From JAYUDN01 sp043739785 (lineage in GTDB: Bacteria > Patescibacteriota > Gracilibacteria > BD1-5 > UBA2023): 56,983 nt of DNA. Position 1 is the stretch's first letter. Every line of letters begins with the position of its first letter. The notes under the pieces were generated by a model that searched no databases, had not been told where the DNA came from, and saw only the letters and a program-made list of their open reading frames with translations. The translations under genes were made by a program, and so were the position numbers. Of this stretch, positions 43,668-54,103 are shown piece by piece. The DNA lies in NCBI GenBank assembly GCA_043739785.1, contig JAYUDN010000047.1:1-56983 (forward strand), written 5' to 3'.

Positions 43668-43760
43668 AAAAAAAAGTTAAAAATAAAGCCTAAGTATTGT
43701 ATACATCTTTTCGAGAGTTTCACCTTTACTTCTCTTTCTTTTTTTCGAAAATATGGTTCT

Positions 43761-44540
43761 ATGAAGAAATCAACGCCACAAACTAACGAAGCTACCATCT
43801 TCCAACATACAAAGGTTCCAAAAATAAGGATGCAAGACGCGAAAATACTTGGCTTTATATTGTTTCTGACGCTCCTTCTTGCTGGGGTGATGAGCTATTT
43901 TGTGATGAGTAAAATGAGAGCGGATTCGATGCATAGCAATCAAAAGATTTCCACTATAACTGAAAGTATCGTCTCCTTCTGTAGCCTCAGAGTCGTCCAC
44001 TCGAGTCGAGCGATTACTGAAACCGTGCGCGTTCCGACAGAAGATATCGCTTGTGGAACAAAAGGAAAGGCGTTCTTCATCTCATCAGATGGTCGACTCA
44101 TGACGAGTGCCCACCTCGTCGACACTGGATCTATCGCCTATCAGATCCAAACATCGAGTGGAAACATATACCTTCCGAAGTTCGAATCACTTGATTCAGC
44201 TATGGATACCGCTGTCCTAAAATTACAAAATGTGGTAAGTATTCCACTTCTCTCGGCATCATGAGCTCACTCCTGACAGGTGGTACAAATACACTTCGGA
44301 GAAAATGGAACCCTCCTCACGGGAACTATCATCGCTGATAACAAATCAGCCAATGTAAGTCTCGACTCACTTGCTCCGGGGTTGATGTTTACGGGACTTC
44401 TCCTCGTGGATCTTCCGGTCGAATCTGGTGAGAGTGGCTCGCCCCTCCTTGATATGAGTGGCTCTGTCGTCGCCATGATCATGGCGAAGTCACGAGAGGG
44501 AAGTGGAGGATATGCGGTGAGGGTAGTGGATAGATGGTAG
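43761..44540 (+). CDS. Membrane-anchored trypsin-like serine protease
   Basis: 259 aa. A ~30-residue cytosolic head, then a helix (ILGFILFLTLLLAGVMSYFV) and an outer protease domain. The triad is visible: His in LMTSAHLVD (~118), Asp in MDTAVLKL (~149), Ser in ESGESGSPLLD (~223), typical of HtrA-like S1C peptidases. No PDZ domain is present. A strong terminator follows 102 bp downstream. Confidence 0.83.
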
Positions 44541-44642
44541 CAGATAGGGATTAGGAGGTAGTTTATAGCAGATAGTCGATAGAAGTTATAAAGTGTGTGG
44601 AAACCTCAGATTCTATAAAAAAATTCCCGAACAACTTCCATC

Positions 44643-44672
44643 AAAAATCCTCCGAGGAATCGGAGGATTTTT
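44643..44672. terminator. Bidirectional intrinsic terminator
   Basis: A perfect 12-bp stem AAAAATCCTCCG / CGGAGGATTTTT with a 6-nt loop. The arms give a U-run on both strands, and the gene pair flanking it is convergent, so it can end transcripts from both sides. Confidence 0.92.
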
Positions 44673-44683
44673 GGTGAGTATGA

Positions 44684-47119
44684 TTACTTTTTAGTATTGG
44701 CTTTAGAAGTATCAGATGAGCCTTCTTTTTTAAGAATATCAGGAATTTTTTCAGGAGATAGTGCAGTCTTAATTTTTTCTATATCTTCAGGATGCACGAA
44801 GTCCTTGAGTTGACTTTCTATCATTTCCTTAAGAGCTTGCTCTGTTGTTGCTCTTCACCTAAATAGTGCGGCAAAGTCTTTTATTTCGTTATCAAAGTTA
44901 TGAATTTTCTTATCCTCTTTTGTGTATACTGTCATAGCTCATCATTTTGTATTTAGTGTGAGTTCCATTTTGACTCACTGCTTAATTAGTGCTGCATCTT
45001 TTGTTTCAGTTCAAGTAATCGAACCTACTCATTGTTGGGCTCAAGCTGTATTTGCTCATGCAGATCACTTGGTAAGTCATGCTAATTTGAGGAATTCGAG
45101 ATATTTATGGTCTGAAATACTCATGTTTTCTTTATCCATCCTATCCATTGCTTCCCTCAACGCTATACTATCACCTATACCTGATTCTCTCATAAATTCT
45201 TCCCTCTTTTTGCTATCATCTATTTTGCGTATTTGTTTGATGAGCTCTAGTAGTGTAGTACTATTTTCCACAGGATTTCATTGCGCAGCATCATTCCTAG
45301 CTGATGCTATAGCATTTTTAACTTTTCATTTTGATTCGGGTGAAGTAGAGAAATTCTGTATAGCTTCACGTAGCTTTACATCCGTAGCTGCAGAAGCACC
45401 TTTATTGAGATCAAACAACTTCCCAAGCCTACTATTTTTCGCCTGTTCATCGCTCATTTGTCGTGGTATATCGGCAGCTTTTTCCGCAGTTTTTTGTAGA
45501 CCACTCATACTCATCCCAAGTCCTGGAATAGGCGCATATTTCGGAAGGCTCTTTCCGAGGTCTCCGATAGATTTTCCGGCTTTTTCGAATGGATCAATAG
45601 CCGCCTTGGTAATCTCAGAAACTTTGAGAGCTGCCATCACTGCTATCCAGAGAATAGTCAGCGCTATAACATCAAGAATAACAGTTCCTATAATTCCGCC
45701 TGATCCAGTAAAGAAGTTACTGCTCTTGGTAATAGCATCCGCTTCAGTATTTGTCATAGTTCATTTTTGTTCAAGTTTAAGTGAGCCAAGTTGGAATGTA
45801 CTCGTTACCACATTTGTGTTTTCTCATTCTCACTTTTGTACTGTTACTGCTAAAAAGCTAGTTTCACTGCCTAGTATACTAATCTGTTTTCAGTTAGGAA
45901 TATCTTTTTCTACATTCGATCCTCCACTTCCAGTACCGTTCATAAGGAGGCCGATAAATAGTAGCCCGAAAGAGAGCGCTGCGGATACAAAGACGGGCAC
46001 CATCGCGAGAGAGATAAGATTTTTGAAACTCAGATGTTTTTTGAAAGCCTCTCCACTTTTCATAGAGTCCGGAAGCGCTATGGAAAGAGTCAAAAGGGGA
46101 GAGAACATCGTGATAATCCAGAGCTCAAAAGCTCGAGTAAAGAGAGCAAAGACAATAGCAACTATGAGGAGTGAAAATATGGCAAATATGATCGCTCCGA
46201 AGAGGAGCTTATTGAATACCTGAAAAATCGCTTTGATTCATTTTGAGACATTATTGATCTCTTTATACTCTTGTATTTTGAAAACATTGTACGCGTAGAC
46301 GGTAAGCATACTATAGGGGCCCGATGACGCCTCTGTGAGAATATCTTGAGGGGAGAGGCATTTATCACTAGCACTTCCTCATTGTCCAGCATTTTTAGTA
46401 TCACAATCTGAATCAGATTTGGTAACTACTGCTTTATCACCCGTATTATCATAGGAAATTGTTTGTGGGATTGTTTTATTGGTGAGCCATGACGGACCAC
46501 TTTTTGGAGATATAGCCTGGAGGGTCTCATAGGGTATTTGCATAACTGCTACCGTCAGTATATTCGATACGGAAACGATAGCCTGTACGATCCACCAGGT
46601 AAATGGCACCATAATAATCCCGAGAGCGAGCTTCGGGAGCATCGTCTTGTAGGCGTAGTTTTCCTGGTTAAATATCGTCGCAAGAGCTATCCCGATGAGC
46701 CCGAGGGCATAGAGGAAGTAGGTAATATTCGATATGGTAAGCCATATCTTATAGAGTCATATATTTAGTCCGAAGAGGTCACCACGCGTCCAGTCTGGGG
46801 AGAGGAGCCAACCCGCGAGGGCAATCAGTGGTGTGATGAGAAAGGTCATAAGGCCCAGAATCGCATTGAGTGCATCTACTGCGTCTTTAATCCATTGGGA
46901 TTCTTGGGGAGGTTTGGCAGCGGGAGGATCATATACTCCATTAGCTTCGAGCAATCTAGCCTGTTCTACTGCTGTATTTGCTGCATAAACCTCGCTTCCG
47001 ATATGAGTTGAGGAAAGGATATCCCTCATGGTCGAGGTATGATCAAACCGCACTTCCATGGTAAAGGCCAGAACCGTCACGAGGAGGAGAGTACAGAAAT
47101 GGAGGAAAGAGCTACGCAT
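44684..47119 (-). CDS. VirB6/TrbL-like polytopic membrane protein
   Basis: 811 aa in one frame with TGA = Gly. A signal-like start (MRSSFLHFCTLLLVTVLAF) and ~90 soluble residues are followed by at least six membrane segments, including LGLMTFLITPLIALAGWLL, IFAIFSLLIVAIVFALFTRA and FELWIITMFSPLLTLSIALP, the last resembling the conserved region of VirB6/TrbL channel proteins. After the final helix (VILDVIALTILWIAVMAAL) comes a ~330-residue Gly/Ser/Lys-rich cytosolic tail. This may be an inner-membrane part of a type IV secretion or conjugation-like apparatus; similarity is by pattern only and no VirB4 ATPase is in the window. ATG 47149 is an alternative start. Confidence 0.5.
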
Positions 47120-47285
47120 TTTGAGAGAGGGAGTGACTAGTATGTACATTACATCATATTATTCAAATTTATGCAAATAAAAGAGGCATTTTTCGCCTAG
47201 AAATGGGAGTAATTGAATATTGGTATCACTCTGTATTCATCGAGTGAGAAAATATGACTTTACAGCAATTATTCTCAAATGAATA

Positions 47286-47474
47286 GGGATTCCTCCACTC
47301 CGGTCGGAATGACACATCGGCTGTCATCCCGAGGTACTCGAGGGATCCCTTTGGATTCTCCAGTGACTTCTCCTTATAGACAAGGGATTCCTCCACTTCG
47401 GTCGGAATGACAAAGGGGCTGTCATCCATCGACTCTCGTCTTTTTTACCCCCCTGCCCCCCTTGGAATGGGGGT
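47286..47474. repeat. Second cluster of GTCATTCC/GTCATCCC and CCCCCTTCCAAGGGGG elements
   Basis: AGGGATTCCTCC...GGTCGGAATGACA occurs at 47286-47314 and again at 47387-47412. The 29-bp GTCATCCCGAGGTACTCGAG block is at 47323-47351, and the third CCCCCTTGGAATGGGGG element at 47447-47474. The order (GTCAT elements, then C-rich element, then 8-nt array) is the same as at 42.8-43.2 kb. With the following array it fills the 504-bp gap; no gene seen. Confidence 0.85.
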
Positions 47475-47486
47475 TGATACAACGGA

Positions 47487-47622
47487 AAATCCCAAACTCC
47501 AATACACTCAAATCCCAATATACCAAAAAACTAACAAACTAAAGTACTATCAAACTAATATACCAAAAAACTGAAATATTATTAAACTCTCATACTGTAA
47601 TACTTTCATACTCTAAAACTCT
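47487..47622. repeat. Degenerate 8-nt tandem array
   Basis: Seventeen units in one 8-nt phase, e.g. AATCCCAA, TATACCAA, AAAACTAA, CAAACTAA, AGTACTAT, CAAACTAA, TATACCAA, AAAACTGA, TAAACTCT, CATACTGT, CATACTCT, AAAACTCT. It ends 1 bp before the stop codon of the coiled-coil gene. Confidence 0.75.
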
Positions 47623-47623
47623 C

Positions 47624-48463
47624 TTATTGATTCTGACTTGCTTTGTAGTCAGCTTCACTCTGTATGAGATTGAGGCGTTTCATGACATCGGTCCCCGTAT
47701 TCGGGATGACGAAGGTGGCACGTTTGATGATCGCTTCTCGGTTGTTGATGAGGGCATCGAGGATTCGAGCATTTTCCTCTTGAAGTGCCTGGTATGAACC
47801 GACGAACTTACTTAGAAATACGAGAAAGGTATGGGACTTGACCTCATCTTGTTTTGCCTTCATATAGCTAGCGATGCTTGATTCGAGCGTGTCGTAGTCG
47901 AGTCCAGTATAGGCAATCTGGATATTCCCTTTGTAGGCGTTGATAGCGGCCGAAGTGTCATTGAGTATATTATTGAGTTCCGTAATCTGACCATTGAGTA
48001 CCTTCAGTCGTTCTCCAGTTCGGACATAGTAGGTTTTCAGTATGGAGATCTCATCATCAAGGGCTCGGGTTCGATCAACCGCCTGGTCGAGCATAGCGGC
48101 AATGTCGGTCTGGAGTAGACTGACGTAGGCAGTGATCGCGATCATGTTGTCGGTGATGAGTGTTTTTTGTCACTTTTTCGTATTGGCGAGAGCCTCGGAA
48201 ACACTCATCGTCGAAATCGAGAGCGCGACGGGAGTATTATCTTTGGCTTTTTCTTTGAGTCCGACCGAGAGGGAAATCGCGGTCGCAGGAGTTCCGAGGA
48301 AACTCGTATTCGCAATCTCAAACTTGGCCGCATTGTCCGCGAAAGAGTCTCCTCCTAGGTAGGGTCGGACGTACGTCCATGAAAGGTGAAGGACGAGGGT
48401 GAAGAGAAGCGTCAAGATGAGTGTATTTTTTGTGAAGTTCTTGATTTCACTCGGATATTTCAT
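47624..48463 (-). CDS. Membrane-anchored coiled-coil protein
   Basis: 279 aa. One N-terminal helix (NTLILTLLFTLVLHLSWTYV) anchors the protein; the rest is outside and mainly coiled coil (RALDDEISILKTYYVRTGER, LKVLNGQITELNNILND), ending in a short Gln-rich tail. No family recognised. It lies upstream of the VirB6-like gene on the same strand, separated by the 504-bp repeat region, and could serve the same apparatus. Divergent from the amidase-SpoIID gene over 217 bp. Confidence 0.65.
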
Positions 48464-48680
48464 AGAGTGGGAAGTGAGATTACGGCTTTTGTATTTCAGG
48501 TTTTCCGTTTCGAGAAAACCCGATACTATTGATAATTACTTACTATTCTACACAATATTTGTTATTTTGGCAAATAAAATACATTTTTTCTCCAAACAAA
48601 CTCTTTTTGACCACTTTTCACGATTACTCTGTCCACTTTTCATCCAATTCATACCCCCATCAACCAACCTGTATCCACCT

Positions 48681-51071
48681 ATGCGACGTATAATTTCGAG
48701 TATACATCCTGCTATTTCTCTTCTCTTCGCCCTTTGTCTCGTCGTGGTACCCTGACTCCATATCGAAAAAATCTATGATAGACCGATCTATCATACTGAG
48801 ATTGCGGGGATGAGCTGGGATCCTATCTACACGCCAACCGCGAGTCTCATCCCTGAGACCAAACTCGACCACTATGAAGTCTCTGGGAAGCTCACCTTTG
48901 CGACCCCTCGGACGACGTTTTACTTCGAGTTTCCACGCTTTCGCCTCACTCCAGTGGAGGATGACATTGTCGTCGAGTGGATGGTCGATGGGAAAACTAT
49001 TTCTCGACTGCTTGATGTCGAAGACCTCGATATGAGAAACTATGAAGAACACCTGTATAGTGGACTCTTCGTCACATCTCCAAGGTCAGATATCTCATTT
49101 CATATCCGGTCGAAATTTCCCATCGTAAGCTCCGATATGTTGCTTATATCATCGGATACTGCGACCCCTCGCAAGGGACTTGCTTTTTCCTGGTTTCAGC
49201 ATACGGATGCTGATTCTCTCATCGTTTCACGAAAGGACTGGTGAGCGGATGAGAGTCTCCGATATCGAGATAGTAGCTACTGGAAACCGTACTATGATCG
49301 GAAGAAGCTACTCCCGATCATTCCTCCAAGCCAAGAAAAACTTACCTTTGATGCGAGCTATCAGCTCAAAAGAGACTATATGGAAGCCCACTATCCTTTG
49401 ACCGAAAAAGCGGTCACCGTACTTCGAACGGAGAATGGTCACCCACTCGTCTGGCCGATCACGAAGATGCGAGAGGTCAATCGTATCGTCCTCCATCATA
49501 CGGCCGAAAGCCTCGATACCGTCGCGGATGATGAGACCCTCCTCAGGGCTATCTACCAGTACCATGCCAATAAATGGGGGGATATCGGATACAACTATAT
49601 CATCGGACAACGAGGGAAGATCTACGAAGGTCGCGCGTGAGGGGACTATGTCGTCGGTGCGCACGTCCTCGGCAACAACAATGGCTCGGTGTCGATTTCG
49701 ACTATAGGAAACTTCGAAAATATCCACCTCAATAAAGATCAACGTGCTGGTCTCGAAGCGGCTATTTCCTATGTCGCGACGAAGTATGGGATTACCCTTT
49801 CGGCACCCGTTATGGGGTTCCACCCTTGTAGTAGTACGACGTGTGGTGAGGCATCAGGATATGAGCAGCTCAGCCTTTGACTCGTCTGACACCGAGATTT
49901 GACGGCGACCGCCTGTCCCGGAACCAACATCCACTCTGAAATCCCGGGATTTATCACGAAGCTCGATAGGAAACTGACTCTGATCGATAATCCCATCACT
50001 GGACCAATCGAGCTCCCCCTCGAATGAGATGAGGCCCCCTATCAGATCATCATGGGAAGTAGTGAAGAGAGTGCTTCGAAAACCGGACTTCCCATACTGG
50101 TCCCGAGTATAGCCGCGCTCCTACGTCTCCCGAAGCTTCCTGAACCCTCTAAATCTATGCTTTCCGTCGGTCCTGAGGTGAAGGTGAAGCTCTCGTATCC
50201 GACTGATAAGACGACGGTTGAGCTCGAGAGTGCGACGATGAAAAATGCTATACTTCAGGTCGGGAAAAGAAAAATGATGGTGAAATCGACTGACCTTGTG
50301 TTCATCACTACAGCAGGTTCCTGACTCCTCCTAGCGACCGTCGGAAAGAAAAAATATACTTCTTCATCATTTACTCTACAGTGAGACTTGATCAGGATTC
50401 CATCGTGGACTCGTATACCCTCATGGGATACAAGTCGAAAGTACAACGATAACACCTTTCGAACGCGTATTGTCGTCCGAAATGATGGAGGGAAACTCCT
50501 CGTGGTCAATGAACTCCCGCTCGAATACTATCTCAAGGGTATGGGGGAAGTTTCTGAATGAGATGCGAAAAGCCTTCCCGAAAAATCCAAAACCATTGTC
50601 GTGGCGGCCCGTTCGTATGCTCTCTACTATAGAGATCCGACACTTTCCTACTTCAAACGCAAATTTCCAGGAAAACCCTATGATGTTTCTGATAATCCTG
50701 ATGAATCTCAGAAGTACCTCGGATATGGCTATGAGATGCGCAGTCCCACCGTCGCGAAACTTGTCGATGATACCAATCGGGAAGTCGTCTGGTATAAAGG
50801 AAACATCATAAAGGTATGGTATGCTTCGAGTACCGACGGGAAAACTCTTTCATACAAAGCCTACTGCAAGTCTACCTATCCAGGGAAGAAGGACTGTGAA
50901 GATATCCCATATCTCCAGTCAGTCGATGATCCAGGAGCGGTCGGGAAGTCACGGCAGGGGCATGGCGTCGGAGTTTCTGGAGTCGGGGCTGCATATTTTG
51001 CTCAGGAAGGATGGGACTATAAAAAAATCCTCACGTATTATCTCACGGGAGTGGAAGTGAAGAAAAAATAG
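48681..51071 (+). CDS. Secreted PGRP-type amidase fused to a SpoIID domain
   Basis: 796 aa. A basic start and hydrophobic helix (ISLLFALCLVVVPG) form a signal or anchor. Residues ~25-240 are beta-rich. The amidase_2/PGRP domain follows: NRIVLHHTAESLDTVADDE (~268), WGDIGYNYIIGQRGKIYEGR, VMGFHPCSSTTC and GHRDLTATACPG (~403), with the Zn His and the final Cys-containing pair. From ~570 the SpoIID domain runs: LPLEYYLKGMGEVSEGDAKS, KTIVVAARSYALYY, GHGVGVSGVGAAYFA. In sporulating bacteria separate amidase and SpoIID enzymes strip and cut glycan strands in turn; here both lie in one chain. A predatory or wall-remodelling role is possible. Confidence 0.88.
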
Positions 51072-51077
51072 AGGATT

Positions 51078-51112
51078 AATGAAAAATGAATAATGAAGAA
51101 TGAATAATAACG
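51078..51112. repeat. Heptamer array left of the S23 gene
   Basis: Units AATGAAA, AATGAAT, AATGAAG, AATGAAT, AATAACG in one 7-nt phase. Reverse-complement relatives lie to the right of the S23 gene (51542-51620). Confidence 0.8.
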
Positions 51113-51154
51113 AACAAAAACCATTTCGATTTATTCAAGTAACATTCTACTTCT

Positions 51155-51523
51155 ATGGATACTCAACCTCTCAAAAATAGAAACATAGTCCAAAGTAAAT
51201 CTCTTGAATTTGCTATGAGAATAGTGAAGCTTTCCAAGTTTCTTCAATCTGAAAAGGAATTTATCCTCTCTTCTCAAATTCTGCGAAGTGGGACTTCTAT
51301 CGGTGCCAATATTGAGGAGGCGCAGGGGTGAATTTCAAAAAAAGACTTTATTCATAAAGTGAATATTGCGTATAAAGAATCAAGAGAAACACTCTATTGG
51401 TTGAAGCTTCTCATGACTTGAGAGTATATTTCCCAGGAGCAATATGCATCATTATTTGCAGATTGTAAGGAAATTATTAAAATCCTTACCAAGATACTTG
51501 TAACCTCACGAGCAAAAGAATAA
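51155..51523 (+). CDS. Four-helix bundle protein (S23/IVS family)
   Basis: 122 aa. SKSLEFAMRIVKLSKFL, SSQILRSGTSIGANIEEAQG and FIHKVNIAYKESRETLYWLK match the S23 family, whose members are encoded in 23S rRNA intervening sequences or as free-standing genes and form pentamers. TGA codons give the glycines after EEAQ and LLMT. Opposed AATGAAT-type heptamer arrays flank the gene (51078 and 51542), which looks like a mobile cassette. Function unknown. Confidence 0.88.
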
Positions 51524-51541
51524 TCTCATTATCCTCCTTTC

Positions 51542-51620
51542 TATTATTAATTATTCATTATTAATTCTTCATTCTTAATACTAGTCCTCCATTCTCCATT
51601 CTCAATATTCATTATTAATT
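51542..51620. repeat. Heptamer array right of the S23 gene, inverted
   Basis: On the minus strand, eleven 7-nt units such as AATTAAT, AATGAAT, ATGGAGA, ATGGAGG, TTAAGAA, TGAAGAA, TTAATAA, TGAATAA. They mirror the array at 51078 and resemble the one at 55860. Confidence 0.75.
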
Positions 51621-51624
51621 TTCT

Positions 51625-52173
51625 ATGTATTTATCCGACCGAGACATCCGCGCTGCGATCACTTCTCGAGATATCACCATCTCGGATTTCGATGCTGCTC
51701 GACTCCAACCCGCGAGCTATGACATCCGACTCGGAGATAAGTTTCTCATCGTGAAGGAGTACTCGATTGCCAATATCGACCCCGTCAACCATATCCTCCC
51801 CGAATACGAAGAGATCGTCGTGACGGCCGAGCAGGGCCTGATTCTCCGACCAGGTGTGACCGTCCTCGGTACCAGTATCGAAAAATTCGGATCTGAGAAG
51901 TACCTCATCCAGCTCTCTGGGAAGTCTTCACTCGCGCGCATCGGACTCATCGTTCACAATACCGCTGGACTCATCAATCCGGGTCACTATCTCAACATCA
52001 CCTTCGAACTCGCGAATATGAACTCGGTCCCGATTATCCTCAGGCCAGGGATGGATATCGCCCAGCTTCTTTTCGCAGAGATGACCTCTCCGCCAGAACA
52101 GGACTATAAGAAAACGGGTCGATATGGGGAAGGAGAGGACAATATGGTGGGATATGTGAGGAAGGATACCTAA
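51625..52173 (+). CDS. dcd: dCTP deaminase
   Basis: 182 aa. MYLSDRDIRAAI, FDAARLQPASYDIRLGDKFL, LRPGVTVLGTSIEKFG, LIQLSGKSSLARIGLIVHNT and LNITFELANMNSVPIILRPG give the trimeric dUTPase-fold enzyme with the SGKSSLAR arginine and the FELAN glutamate needed for deamination of dCTP to dUTP. It feeds the thymidylate branch with ThyA downstream. The last codons overlap a minus-strand gene by 4 bp. No TGA codon is used, a rarity here. Confidence 0.95.
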   Translation: MYLSDRDIRAAITSRDITISDFDAARLQPASYDIRLGDKFLIVKEYSIANIDPVNHILPEYEEIVVTAEQGLILRPGVTVLGTSIEKFGSEKYLIQLSGKSSLARIGLIVHNTAGLINPGHYLNITFELANMNSVPIILRPGMDIAQLLFAEMTSPPEQDYKKTGRYGEGEDNMVGYVRKDT

Positions 52174-52490
52174 CGCCCCAGTTTTATTAATTCCAGTAGT
52201 GACATAACACTTCAATATATTGTACTATCTTGAAGATTAAGTCCTTCTGGAAGGATTACATTTATTCGCTTTGGATTGATACCCTCAAGACTATGTAATA
52301 CTGACTCAACCTTATTTCTATGTGAGATAGCGCATATTACGATAGATCTCGGATCTTGTTCCATTCAATTTACTAAATCAATTCATTCTCAATCTATTAA
52401 AGATGCTCATACTAAGCTTGCTGCAGTCCTTGTATTCAGAGAACAGGCCAGTTTATAGGCAGGACAATCTCAAGCGAGATAAATATTCAT
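52170..52490 (-). CDS. Small hypothetical protein, weakly RpiB/LacAB-like
   Basis: 106 aa: MNIYLAGDCPAYKLACSLNT, then AASLVGASLIDGEGIDLV, RSIVICAISHRNKVESVLHS, and INPKRINVILPEGLNLQD. The N-terminal pattern (hydrophobic strand, GDxxAYKL) and the central IVIC recall sugar-phosphate isomerase RpiB, but the catalytic Cys context is not the standard CGTG, so I do not assign it. Several TGA are read as Gly. The gene converges with dcd and overlaps its stop by 4 bp (CTA/TAA shared). Confidence 0.5.
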
Positions 52491-52587
52491 AAATATATAA
52501 TAAATTAGTCAAATGCATAATATTTTCTTTCTTCATAAAGTCAAATTATTATATATGATATAGTTTATATATTTATTTTCCCCGATT

Positions 52588-53349
52588 TTGTACGCGACAG
52601 TTCTTATTATTTTCATCATAGGAGTGGTCTCCGCCTACCTCGGGAGCTTCTCGTCTGGAGGTGTTTCGGTTCTCTGAGTATGACTCATGACGTTTCTCTG
52701 ACTTTCTCCACAGCTCGCGAGTATTACCTACAAGCTTGGAAAAATCGGCGATGTCCTCGGGGGGATTATGATTTTTTATAAAAATGGACATATTCCCATG
52801 CACTTTCTCTGGATTGGCTCTGTGGTGTCGATCATTGGGAGTTTTCTCGGAACGTACTTCATATTCTCTCTTCCGAGCTGGCTCATCTACGGGGTTTCGG
52901 CCCTCAGCATGATACTCCTGACGATTACTTCCGTCTTGAGAAAATCCTGATATCATGTGGTATCACATCCCTCAAAGAAACGGGAATATCTTTACTATTT
53001 CTGTCTTTTCTTCTTGAATATTTTCGGGAATTTCTTCATCGCGGGGTCGGGAGTATGGTACTACTTCAATAACACCCTCCTCATCAGGCTCCCAGCCCTC
53101 AAGGCAAAAGGACTTTCGTCGGCGATGTCCGTCTTTTGGTTCATCGGGACCTTTTTCGCTATCCTGGTACGTTGGCAGTATGTCCTTTCGTGGGCCATAG
53201 CGTTTTGATGCGGGATGTTCATCGGTGGGTATTTCGGAACCAAACATATCATCAAGATTGGGAACGATATTTTCCGAAATATTCTCCTCGTTTCTATCAG
53301 TATTTTTGCTTTGTATTTCCTCTACAAGGCGATCACCTCATACTCATAG
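52588..53349 (+). CDS. TSUP (TauE/SafE) family permease, copy 1
   Basis: 253 aa from a TTG start; no ATG or GTG fits better, and the next copy begins at the equivalent place. About eight helices; the two half-repeats show GVVSAYLGSFSSGGVSVLGV then ASITYKLGKIGDVLGG and, later, GNFFIAGSGVWYYFNNTLL with KGLSSAMSVFWFIG, the TSUP pattern of one PxxxxG-rich unit per half. It exports or imports sulfur oxyanions or organic acids. Its stop lies 4 bp before copy 2. Confidence 0.85.
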
Positions 53350-53353
53350 TCCT

Positions 53354-54103
53354 ATGGTATATATCATCTTCTTCATCGGTATCGTCTCTGCCTACCTCGG
53401 GAGCTTCTCTTCAGGGGGAGCCGGCTCGATCAGCATCGCCCTAATGGTCCTCCTCGGACTGCCTCCACAGATGGCGGGGATTACCTTCAAACTCGGGAAA
53501 ATCGGGGATCGAATCGGTGGGATCTACCTCTTTCATAAGCATGGGAAAATCCCGAAGCGGTTTGTCTTCGGGGGAGCCCTTGCCGTGATGATCGGGAGTT
53601 TTTTTGGTTCATTTTTTATCAGTCGTATGCCAGATGGACTGATGTATCTGGTTTCTGGTTTGAGTATGCTCTTTCTGGTCATCATTTCTCTACGCAAGCA
53701 TCGATGATGATGAGTACTCATTGTCTCAAGAGTGAGAGAGTATCTGGGGTATGGACTCTATGCCATCCTCTCGGTCATCGGGAATCTCTTTCCCGCGGGA
53801 TCCGGAGTCTGGTACTACTTCGTCAATACGATGGTCTTCGGACTCTCACCCATCGAATCCAAGGGAATTGCCTCTTTTGTGAGTATATTTTGGTTTATCG
53901 GGACCCTTTCTGGGGTTCTCCTTTCCGGTGTTTACAATATTGTGTTTGCCTTATCTCTGGGCATTGGGATGATCATCGGCGGGTATTTCGGGACGAAGCA
54001 TATGATCCATATCGGAGACGAAATCATGCGAAAGGTTCTCCTTGTGAGTATATTTATTTTTGCTTGGTATTTTCTCTACTTGGCGTACTATTCGTTCTTA
54101 TAA
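53354..54103 (+). CDS. TSUP (TauE/SafE) family permease, copy 2
   Basis: 249 aa and closely similar to copy 1: GIVSAYLGSFSSGGAGSISI, MAGITFKLGKIGDRIGGIYL, GNLFPAGSGVWYYFVNTMVF, SIFWFIGTLSGVLL, GGYFGTKHMIHIGDEI. A TGA triplet (53705-53713) after RKHR reads Gly-Gly-Gly at the loop between halves. Stop TAA overlaps copy 3's ATG by one base. Confidence 0.87.

Noticed and set aside
44510..44600. GATAG/GGTAG-rich stretch at the end of the protease gene as another 9-nt array
   Set aside because: Two copies of TAGCAGATAG are visible but no fixed phase could be established, so it is not listed.
44684..44935. Separate 83-aa gene starting at ATG 44935
   Set aside because: The codons before this ATG remain open in the same frame back to 47119, so it is the C-terminus of the large membrane protein.
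44922..46223. 433-codon open frame on the plus strand
   Set aside because: It is antisense to the VirB6-like gene, Ser/Ile/Phe-rich, and has no motif. The minus frame has a signal, helices and continuity over 811 codons, so this is a shadow.
42785..47622. Repeat clusters considered as a CRISPR array
   Set aside because: Units are not equal in length, no unique spacers of constant size separate them, and no cas gene is present.
52276..52458. 60-codon plus frame after dcd
   Set aside because: The minus frame over the same bases gives a coherent 106-aa protein with conserved-looking strands, so the plus ORF is treated as a shadow.
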